Source of the DNA: Ministeria vibrans ATCC 50519
Lineage: Eukaryota; Opisthokonta; Filasterea
Assembly: GCA_943704425.1 (NCBI GenBank)
Contig: CALSCP010000942.1
Coordinates: 1 to 28,506, forward strand
Length of the DNA stretch: 28,506 nucleotides
Reading direction: 5' to 3'
In this document: piece by piece, positions 1-9,800 of the stretch
Position numbering within the stretch: position 1 is the first letter of the stretch
Layout: each line of letters begins with the position of its first letter
Translations under genes and position numbers: made by a program
Notes under the pieces: generated by a model
Told to the model about the DNA's origin: nothing
Databases searched by the model: none
What the model saw: the letters and a program-made list of their open reading frames with translations, nothing else

Positions 1-250
<250 letters not shown>

Positions 251-341
251 GAGTGAATAAGTTTTTCGTCCCCATCCCATCTTCACACCGCCCCCGCCCC
301 TCTTCTGCTCCTTGTTCATTCCAATCCACCATTCGGCTCAC

Positions 342-601
342 CTGGGCGTGTGCGGCCAAGTGCGTCGGCGTCTGTGGTCGTCGTGGAGAGCGAGTTGGCC
401 CGTCGCACCGCAATGACTTCGCCGAGCCGTCGCTCAGCCGATTCCATGATTTTCGGCTGAACCAGCAGGCGGGTACCAACGGGAATTGGGGTTTCATCGC
501 TGACTGCATGAAGAACAGGCGGGTTTACAAGGGATTCACGAGGTTCACGCGACAACAGTGCAGCATGTACCACTCGGTAACGGAGAGGAGGGGCCCGCCA
601 T
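342..601 (-). CDS. 5' exons of a gene leaving the window on the left, possibly a MYST-type histone acetyltransferase (chromo-barrel start)
   Basis: Two exons are visible on the minus strand: exon 1 601-571 (ATG at 601-599) and exon 2 503-342, separated by a 67-nt GT-AG intron. Exon 2 ends at a strong donor (CCCAG/GTGAGC), and the next intron, full of CT repeat, runs off the left edge. The visible 64 residues start with a short Ser/Pro leader, then IPVGTRLLV, about ten residues, and RLGEVIAVRRA. This pattern (G-x-R-L-x-V followed by EVI-x-V-R) resembles the start of the chromo-barrel/Tudor-knot of Tip60/Esa1-type acetyltransferases, which bind chromatin through it. The catalytic domain, if present, is outside the window. 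The 5' end faces the exchanger gene, suggesting a divergent promoter. The gene is fairly sure from splicing; the family is a guess, and another chromo-barrel protein (MSL3/MRG type) is possible. Confidence 0.45.
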
Positions 602-918
602 CGCGCTCGTCGTTGCTGGGGGGGGGAGAGAGAGAGAGAGGGTGTGCCGACTGCGGACTGACAAAAAAGGCGAAAGGCCAAAACTTCGAAGTTGTTAAGA
701 TGAATAATGAATGAGTCTGTGTCAGACGTTCTTTTTTTAAAGATCACACAGTTTGTCAGTTCACTCTACTCTGATCACTTCAGTGATCACTCTTAAAATA
801 CATCTTCTGTCACAAGTGACTACCTGCTGTGCTTTTCGTCCTACACTCCCTGGAGTCCTGGATACCCCCCATTGCTTTCCCATTGGTAGTGTCGTTGGCG
901 CTTTGATTTTTCAAGCGG
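602..918. promoter_or_regulatory. Divergent intergenic region between the left-edge gene (-) and the Na+/H+ exchanger (+)
   Basis: These 317 bp separate two predicted start codons that point away from each other, so they should hold both promoters and both 5' UTRs. Visible elements are a short G7(AG)n tract at 619-640, a T7A2 stretch near 731, and an 8-bp perfect inverted repeat at 772-789. I see no TATA box at a convincing distance and no gene in this stretch. Confidence 0.5.
772..789. promoter_or_regulatory. Perfect 8-bp inverted repeat in the divergent promoter
   Basis: TGATCACT, a 2-nt spacer TC, then AGTGATCA. The arms are exact reverse complements. Position midway in a divergent promoter suggests a dimeric transcription-factor site. 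Function is inferred from symmetry and location only. Confidence 0.4.
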
Positions 919-3900
919 ATGGCTTCATTCGTCATTGCCGCCCTTGGCGCCCTCGTGGGCGAGGCGCTTGCCTCGGGCAACACCACAGCACCACCGGATC
1001 ACGGGGGTGGCGTTCACATTGCCAAAATTGAGGTGAGCCATTCGCATATAACTCTGTTCGTTATGGCCTGACTCCCTCTGCGCGCTTGTCTGCCGCCGCC
1101 TCCCCTTCCCAGTGGGAGCATGTCAAAACACCCTTCCTGGTAACCGTCTTTCTGGTCGTGGCGGTCTTTGCGCGCATCAGTATGAGATCTCATTGAGCCA
1201 ATCGAGAGAAAAGTGCACTGACCCTGTCCGATAGTTTACCATCGCCCTGGACGCATCACGGAGCGATTTCCCGAGTCGTGCGTCATCATCTTACTGGGCG
1301 TGATTGTGGGCCTTCTTGTGTGGGCCGTCGACAGTCGCAGTGACGTGAAATTCGATGTGGACACATTCTTTCTGTACATTCTGCCTCCCATCATATTCGA
1401 AGCGGGCTTCTTCGTCAACAACAAACGCTTCTTCAGCAACATTGGCGCTATTCTCCTCTTTGCCATTCTCGGCACCCTCATTAACACCTTTCTTATTGGC
1501 GGTGCGCTCTACGGTCTCGCTCAGGCCAACATGTTCGGCTTCAGTCTCACCTTTGTCGAGTCGTGTGTGTTCAGCTCGCTCATTAGTGCAGTCGATCCGG
1601 TAAAACGCACAGTCCGTCAAGAGCAGCCGTGACTGTAATGTTGTGTTACATGCAGGTGGCAGTGCTGGCAGTGTTTGAGGAAGTCCATGTGGACGCGACG
1701 CTTCACGTGATTGTGTTGGGAGAGTCCATTTTAAATGGTACACTCGCTCACATTTGCAAGTCTCTCCCTTTCTTATGTGTATTGTTTCTCGTAGATGCTG
1801 TTTCTGTGGTTCTCTATCGTACCTTTGTAGCGTTTACTGCTCAACCGGAAATCACTGGAACTGACGTGGGAAAAGTAAGAGAGAGAGCGAGCGAGATAGA
1901 TTGAGAATCAATGGAATGTGTCTGATTGTGTGTGATAAATTGATAGGGAGTTGCCAGTTTTTTTGTGGTTGGAATCTGTGGAACACTGATTGGTGTTATT
2001 ATTGCGCTATTGGGAGCATTTACAACAAGATTTACACAGCATGTGCCAGGTGAGACAGTTTGAGAGACTTGGTTAAGCATTGCACGAGAGTCAAAGTGAG
2101 AGTTACAGAAAAAGAGTGACGAGTCACAGTGTCATAAGAGTGAGAGTTGCTGTAAGTGAGTGAGACATCAGAGTAAGTATGATTTTATTGGGCGACAGTG
2201 AGTGAGCGAAAACACCATCAGAGTGAGCAATCATGGGCATGAGAGAGACGCAATGAGACTCTTTCAGTGACAAGCACACTCACATCATTTCTGCTCTTTT
2301 TTCATATTATAGTTATGGAACCCATGTTGATTCTCTCATTCGGTACCACACACAGAGTAAAACTCGTCCTTCTCACCCACACATTCTTCTTGTTTTATGC
2401 AGGCTACTTGGCCTATCTTTGTGCGGAAGTTTTTGAGCTGTCGGGCATTCTTTCGATTCTTTTTGCCGCAATGATCCTTCGACATTATTCTCAGCATAAC
2501 ATACAACCGGAGAGTCTCACTGCGACCAGCTACAGTGTCAAAATGCTCGCGTAAGTTCTTAATTATTATCAAATCAATATTCATATTCACGTTGTAAATC
2601 ATTTTCTGCTATAGAATGATCACCGAGTCCATTGTGTTTATGTTTCTGGGTATTTCCCTCGTGAGCGAGGACCACGCGTGGAATGGGCTCTTCATTGTCT
2701 TTACCCTCATTTTCTGCTTTGTCTTTCGCGTTTTCAGTATGACTGAGCATAAATTAAAGGTGAATGGCTCAAGGCGATTTTGTTTTGTTGTAGGCACAAT
2801 TATTCTAACGGCAATTGCGAATCGTTTTCGAGTGGTGAAGGTATGAGAATGTTTAAAACAAAACAATAATTATTAGGAAACTTAACAATTGATGTAGATT
2901 GACCGCTCAGATCAATTTGTGCTCTCGTATGGGGGCTTGCGAGGAGCGGTTGCGTTTTCGCTTGCGTTTGTGTTGGACGAGCAGTCTATTCCTGCTCGAA
3001 ATATCTTTGTCTCGACGACCTTGGTCGTCATTCTCTTTACTGTGTTCATTCAGGTAGCTCTCACAATATTTTTTACATCGACCTCACTCCTGCTTCTCTT
3101 TTAGGGTACGACTATTCGCCCCTTATTGGATCTGCTGAATATCAAACGAGAGAGTGAACATCACGAGTCACTCGCTGAGAGAATTCTCCCTAAGGTATCT
3201 CATATGATATATTCTGATTTTTTGACTCACTCGTTTTGCTTTTTCGCTCTGTTATGCTCAGCCGTTACATCACGTCACAGCTGCTATGAATGCGCTCTAT
3301 GGAAACACCACTGCAAACAAAGGAATTCTTGTACATCGCGCTCATTATGTATGATTATTCTCACTGGTTTCCTTGATTTTTAGACTTGGTTTCGACGAAT
3401 TGACTCAAAGTACCTTAAACCCATATTGGAAAAGAGAGTTGTCACCGAATCAGATCAGCTGATGAGCAAATTGGATGAGCTGCTTCACCAGTGAGAACCG
3501 CACAACACGCACCTTCACAATCACTCACGCTCCTTCTTATTCCTTCAACACTTTGTGCAGGCAAATGATGAGTGACATTAAAGCGAGTCATTCAGTGGGC
3601 AAATTTCCTGCAGGACTCTCAGTTGAACAATCCCATGCAATCCGAAGGTATAATGAAGACATTTCGTTTATGATAATAATTGTATCCTCTCTTTTTGTTT
3701 TTTTTTTGTTGTTTTTTTTTTGTAGGAGTGTCAACGCACAATCGCACTCAGTGGAAGAGACAGTTCGAAACCGATCCGATCAAACGTAAAAGCTAACAAT
3801 AATCTCTCCTCTTTATTTGTTCTTTCTTTCTTTTTCTCTTTTCAGCACTTTGTTTCTCTCTCCCTTCTCTCCCTCCTCTCTCTCTATCACTTTGTTTTTC

Positions 3901-6722
3901 TCTCCCTCCTCTCTCTCTATCACTTTGTTTCTCTCCCTCCTCTCCCTCCTCTCTCTCTCTCTATCGCTTTGTTTCTTTCTTTTTTTCTTCTCGATGACTG
4001 ACAATCTCTTTCTCACTCACGCACTTATGCTACTAGACTGACCGATCGAACGTACTCAATGCAAACACTGGACGCGCACGAACAAGCGGCGGCATCCGAA
4101 TCAGCACACTTGCTCTCCGCATCGCATGCGGGCCACCATGCACTCGCTGCACGCGCACTCAGTCACAATCGTGAGGCTGTGTCGCATTTCCACAGTGGTC
4201 AGAGTCAGAGCAAGGGTGGGAATGACATGGAAATGAGTAGCAGCGGTGTGAGAGCTTCTTCTGCCTCAATGGTTCGCAACGTCTCGGCGTTGGATCTGCT
4301 GCTTTTGGCCGCGCCTAAACGGGACACGTTCGTTGATGTGGAGAGTGCTGAAGGAGGTTCCATGGATGGCACTGCTGTTGACCTCACTGATGAAATCACG
4401 GCTGACCGTTCCTCTACCACCACCACCGCCGCCGCCGCTGTTCCCTCTGCTTCTTCTGAACTCTCTGATGACCATGCATTCCGCCTCGGTCGCAAACGCT
4501 ATGCTCTCACGCGTCCCGCAGAGTCGCAACAGGAACGGCGCGACAACAACACTCTCCAGCTGGTCACCATGCTCATGCACCGTCAGCGTCTTGCCCAGCA
4601 GCAGCAGACAGTGCTTGCTCCTGACCGCTCCTCCTACAACACATCCCACCACCAGCAAGCAGGCACCTCATCCACATCGACATCGTCGTCGCACCACCAT
4701 CATCATCACGCATCGTCGGCTGCTTCAGCTGCCGGTGTCGCTGCCGATGAGAAACGTCGTCACTTTGCCTCCAGCAAACACCATCGGCCTTCCTCAACAG
4801 CCTCCCATCGTAACTCCTCCATTGCCTCAAACACCTCCACAGACCACTCGGTTGCCATCAACGCCTCAACGGCCACTCCTACTCCCGCAACGACCCCGGC
4901 CATCACACCCGCCTTCACTCCCATTGGTCCCTCAACCAATGTCAGCGGCGAGACCACTCGCTCCGTGTCTCCCTCTGTCACATCTGCCTCTGACCTTTCC
5001 ACCGTCGCCTCTTTTGCCGCTCTTGTCCCTCCATCCACGACCACCGAACTCATTCCTTCTTCATCCGCTTCCTCTATGATTTCCGACCGTCGCCCCAACC
5101 TCTCTCCCCTCATTCTCCCTCCTTCCAGCACACCTATCGACTCCAACTCTCGCATCGCTTCACCACAGCCTCCTCCCTCCGCGACCCCTTCCCTCGAAAG
5201 AAGCGAGAAGAAACGTCACCACCACCACCACCACCACCACCACCATCGCCATCATGACCAGTCCAAAAGACACAGTGCTCAGCCTCCCCCGTCAACAACA
5301 AACCCCTCCTCCTCCTCCTCGGCTGCCGCACGCGACAATGCCATCCCCAGCCGTCACTTGCATGCTGCTCTCACACCCGTCGACGCTGCGCCACTCGATG
5401 AGCTTTCCGCCCCTTCGTCAACAACATCCGTCGCTGTTGACGAGGTCGTGCGCTCCTCACGAGCTCACAACGTCCACAACACCTCCTCAGGGCACCACCA
5501 CCACAGCAGCAGCAGCAGCAGTCGCCACCGACCCCAGAGTGCCGTACCACTCAGCTCCAGTAACGCTCTCTCAAGCTTTACCAGCACCGACGGAGCAGTG
5601 TCCCCCACGCTGGCTAGTCGCCACCTGCACGCTGCGCCCGCCCTTGACTCAGCCCCCCTCGACGAGCTTCTCCACTTGGTGCACGATGTCCAGGCACTCG
5701 TCATTGACGAAGCAGTGCGCTCCACCCCCGCACGCAACATCAACTACGGTGCACCCGCTCACCACCACCACAGCGGCAGCAGCAGCGCAGAGCACTCGTC
5801 GCAACGCCACCACAGCCGCCACCGACCACAGAGTGCCATGCCCCTCGGTGCTTCCACCTCCTCCCACCAGCAAGACTATCATCATCACCACCACAGCGGC
5901 AACAGCAGCAGCAGTGCTCGTCACCATCAGCACCGCGACTCCAGCTTAAGCAATTCCTCAGCCATGGGCACTGCGACCACTTCCACAGCCACAGCCGAGG
6001 CCGCCTCTTCGTCCCATCACCACCATCATCACCATCATCACCGCTCTCGCTCCCGCTCCCGCCCTAACTCCTCACTCGACACCCCTACGTCCACAGCCCC
6101 CTTTAGCTCTACACTGGGGCCTCTCTCTGCCAACTCCTCTGCTGCCAACACCACCAGCAACTCCCCAGTGCCAGAGTCATCCAGTCCTGACACTTCAAAT
6201 CCAATGGCTCCCCCGTTGACCACTCCGACATCTTCCACCTCCACCAAGCGCACCTCAGACATGCCTCGTCCCGCCTCCATCAATGCCAATCTCGCCGACC
6301 ATCACCTTACCAGCGACGAGCTCCGTGCCGCCGGCCACGCCGCCCTCCTCTCGCACACCCTTGCCTCCGACGACACTGTCAAAAATCGTCTCCTCTCCGG
6401 CGTGTTCCGCTTTGGCCGCAGCAACCGTCCCGGTTCCTTCACCAACCCGCGTACTGGCTCACTCCGCAGCTCCACCATCGACACGTCTACCCTCAGCGAC
6501 CACCGCGCGAAGAAGTCCGGGCTCCGCCCCATCTCAACGACCTCAAGCACCTCCTCCTCTACCGCGCCCGCCCCCTCTGCCCTCCGTCGCTCCTCTTCCT
6601 CTGGCCGTCTTGCCGGTCGCTCCTCTAGCCTCGTACCTCCCCAACCAACTCAAGCCCCTCCTGCCGACGCAAAACCGCGCACTCCTCCTCCGTCACCCGT
6701 CAACATTGAAGAGAGACTGTAG
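919..6722 (+). CDS. Na+/H+ exchanger, NHE1-type (SLC9A family), with a very long His/Ser-rich C-terminal tail
   Basis: Electroneutral exchange of Na+ for H+ across a membrane, setting cell pH and volume. Seventeen exons: 919-1032, 1113-1179, 1235-1599, 1656-1737, 1795-1874, 1947-2049, 2313-2342, 2403-2550, 2615-2736, 2794-2840, 2898-3053, 3105-3194, 3262-3348, 3384-3490, 3561-3647, 3726-3785, 4037-6722; the join keeps frame for 1476 aa. Residues 1-18 look like a signal peptide, followed by glycosylation site N21-T-T. Family motifs: [14 protein letters not shown] (about 177-191), GESILND with the transport pair N209/D210, [15 protein letters not shown], and YGGLRGA (397-403), ending the membrane domain with IRPLLDLL near 443-450. 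These match plasma-membrane NHE1-5 better than the NHE8 type. The tail from about 453 is unlike animal NHE regulatory tails; beyond exon 16 it is disordered, with His runs of up to ten, poly-Ser, an internal duplication, and the terminus EERL. The exon 16-17 join is the weakest point: without it the protein stops at residue 582 and the tail exon would be a separate 887-aa ORF. Confidence 0.85.
3349..3383 (+). other. 35-nt intron 13 of the exchanger gene
   Basis: GTATGA at the donor and TTTTTAG at the acceptor. Removing 35 nt keeps the reading frame between two conserved-looking tail exons. This is the shortest intron in the window. Confidence 0.75.
3846..3990. repeat. CT-rich minisatellite in exchanger intron 16
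   Basis: Four or so units of CTCTCTATCACTTTGTTTCTC with CTCCCTCCTC spacers. This is the reverse complement of the GA minisatellite at the window ends. It sits inside the 251-nt intron (3786-4036) between the exchanger body and the long tail exon. Confidence 0.9.
5349..5846 (+). repeat. Tandem protein-coding duplication in the exchanger tail
   Basis: Unit A (5349-5552) and unit B (5616-5846) both begin SRHLHAA, continue with a D-x-APLDEL block, a V-x-DE-x-VRS block and a His/Ser run, and end HRPQSA-x-PL. Unit B carries about ten extra residues ([10 protein letters not shown]) and an extra Ser/His stretch. The units are diverged at DNA level, so the duplication is not recent. Confidence 0.8.
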
Positions 6723-6820
6723 CAATAAAAAATCTCTCTCAAGTTCAGTACAAATTACAAAAAACTTGAATACTTTTTTTTCCTTTTTCTTTCTTTCTCT
6801 CTCTCTCTCTCTCTCTTCAC
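6723..6820. promoter_or_regulatory. 98-bp exchanger/spectrin intergenic gap with poly(A) signal and pyrimidine tract
   Basis: AATAAA lies at 6724-6729, two bases after the exchanger TAG. A T-rich then (CT)n tract at 6774-6815 ends about five bases before the spectrin ATG. The gap must hold the 3' end of one gene and the promoter and 5' UTR of the next. Alternatively the CT tract is the end of an intron and the spectrin ATG is internal to a longer gene. Confidence 0.5.
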
Positions 6821-9800
6821 ATGCAAACTCTTGCCGTGCGATGGGCCAACTCACACTTAGCCCGTGCAAATGAAAAGACAATCGACAGCATTGCAGAGGA
6901 TCTGCGCGACGGATTGCTTCTCTTCAGACTTGTTCTTCTCGTACGAACACACATAATAAGAAAAATATTATCGCACAATGTTAACACCATTCGCCCAAAA
7001 AGGTCACTGAAGAGCCGCGCGATGCGCCCGACACGGGAGATGAACGCCTAAACACCCTTGGGAGGCTGCAGGCAGTCATCGACCGGGCGTTCCGCGAGCA
7101 GGGCCCGCGCGCACGAATCCTCCCGCAGAGCATCATCGATGGAAGCGAGACGGAGACGCACGAGCTGCTCGCGCGCCTCATGGACCTCGAGATTGAGCTC
7201 ACCGTCGATGGCTCGCTGCACGGACGCGAAGCGCTCCTCGCCTGGGCGCAGCGCTCCATCAGTGGCTCTGCGTCTGCTAATATGCCATCGCCGCTGAGCC
7301 TCGCTGGCTCATTCGCCTCGGGCGAAGCCTTTTGCACTCTCCTCGCCGCCCACACGCTGCTCCCCGGCTACGATGCGCGAGTCGTCAAACACCAGAGTGC
7401 TGCAGACAACATTCAACTTGTCCTCAAGGTATTTATAATTATGATTTATGCGCTCTGTTTCACACTCCCCCCTCTCCCCCGTGCTCTGCAACCCGCTTTC
7501 GTCACGCGCAGTCGACAATGCCGCATGCGTTCCTCACGGCCGACGACTTTGAGGATGACTTTCAAAGGGCAACATTGGCTCTGCTGGTGTCGGTGCAGCG
7601 GCTGGCTCTGCACCGGACCAGGGCAGCCGAGGCGGGTGCGCGGCTGGTGCGCATGTGCACGGCAATCAAGGAGACCAACGACATGCAGTGTGAGTACGTC
7701 GAGCGTGTCTCTGACTTGCTCCGCTGGATCCACTTCGCCTCTGCCAAGCTCAGCGACACTCCACGGGCCTCCACCGACACTGAGCTGCAACACATGCACG
7801 GCAACCTCACAACATTCCGCACATCTGAAAAGAACCCCAAGGTAGAATCATACAGAGTATACACGACACTGCACTTCATTGTTAATATTGTTGGTTTGTA
7901 GTTTGCTCAAAAGGTGGACATTGAAGCAATGTTCCTTGCTCTTCAGACCAAACTCCGGGCCACCAATCGTCCGTTGTTTGTGCCACCGCCTGGCAAATCG
8001 CTCGACGACCTTGTCACGGCATGGAGAGCTCTTGAGCAGAGCGAAAAGACCCTCGAGGATGACATTCAACAGCAACGTGAGCGCTTGCGCAAACTCGAAG
8101 AGACCGCCACACGATTCCGACGCAAGGTTGGTCTGCGACTCCGTTGGCTTGAAGACATCAAGGTATAACATTATTATTCTCTTAATAACACGATAATATT
8201 AATAATAATAATAATTATCTAATAAAATAATATGCATTTAGACCCAATTGATGTTCATGGACTTTGAGCTGAGTGCGTCGTCCCTGGATGCGGCCCGCAA
8301 GAAGCAAGAGGCGTTTGAAGTGGACGTCTTGACACACCAGGAGCGCATTGACACACTGCTCATGACAGCGGAGGAACTTGCCGAGGAAAACTACAAGGAC
8401 GACTCTGGCGAAGTACGTCTTAATGCTGAGATTGTCGAGGAGGAGTGGGGTTCCGTGCTGTTGTTGGTTCAAGAGCGTCGCAAAAAGGTAAACAAACAAT
8501 AATAATAATAATAAATTATTATTATTATAATTATTATTATTATTATTATTATTATTATTTTTATTATAATCTTACTTTTGTAGATCGACTCTTTGTTCGG
8601 TGTGCTGAAAGTGTACCAGGACATCAGTGCGGCGGATCAGGCCATTTGGGAGACATCATTGGTGACATGTTCGGATCATTTGGGTATCGGCGTACAGGGT
8701 GTCCACGACCAACGTGCAAAGCTGGCTGTCGCCCAGCAACAACTCGACAAGTGTGTATTGCAGGTGACGGCGATTGAGCGTGTCGCCGAGCGCTTTCGAG
8801 CGGAGAATCACTCTGAGTCGTCGGTCGTGACAGATCGACACGAGTCGCTGGCTCGACAGCTTCAGGGTGCTCTCAGTGCCGCCCAACGTCGCGACACTGC
8901 TTTACGCGAGCGCCTTGAGGTGGAGCAGATCGTGCAGGATCTCGAAGAGGAGGACACCATTCTCGTGGAGTTTGATCGCATTCTCGCGTCGTCGCGAGAA
9001 CTTGGCAAGGACCTCACGGGCGTGCACAGCCTTGTCGAGCGACACGAGCAGCTCACGAGCTCGCTGGGCGCTCACGAAGTGCGTTTGCTAGACATGCAAC
9101 GGCGTGCGGCGACGCTGCACGCCGACGAACAGCGCGAAGATGTCGGCAATGCACTCGCGGCCATCAATCGGCATTGGCAAGCGATCAAGGAGGCCATGAC
9201 GGCCCGTCGGGATGCCCTTGCAGAGTCTCGTGCTGCCCACGTGTACGCTGTTGAGGTGGACGAAACGCTGACGCTTGCGAGCGAAAAAGCCGTTGTGTTT
9301 GCGAGCGAACTCGTCGGTGGCGACTACGACTCAACGACTGCACTGCTCAAACGCCACGACGCTGTGCTTGACGATCTTCGTGCTCTTGAGCAACACATTG
9401 AGGCCCAGCAAGAGCAAGGCGATGCGCTCAAACGCACGACGGTTCATCGTGAACTGGCGTGTGCTCTCATCAGCGAGAAACAGTCACTCCTACAGAGTCG
9501 CATGGGGGAACTGCAGACGCAAGCAGACGATCGCAAACGTCGCCTGACGCGCCAGCTCTCCTTTCACCAGTACCACGCAGATCTTGCCGATGTGGAGTCG
9601 TGGATGATGGGCTGTGAGGAGACAGTGAGCAAGCATGAGCAGTTGTTGAGCCATCGCAAGAACAAAAAAAAACCCAAGACGAAGATGAATCAAGAGAAGA
9701 TGAAGGATGGCATTGATGCTACCGAAGTCAAAGACGACGATGACGACGACGACGACACGGATGACGACGACGACGATAATGATGATGATGACGACGAAGA

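Noticed and set aside
316-747. 143-codon minus-strand open frame as a single-exon gene
   Set aside because: It reads through a good GT-AG intron (570-504) and past a strong donor at 341; the two-exon model starting at 601 gives a more protein-like sequence.
4333-5949. Overlapping Pro/Thr-rich frames within the exchanger tail exon
   Set aside because: Out-of-frame readings of His/Ser codon repeats; only the frame joined to the exchanger is open over the full 2.7 kb.
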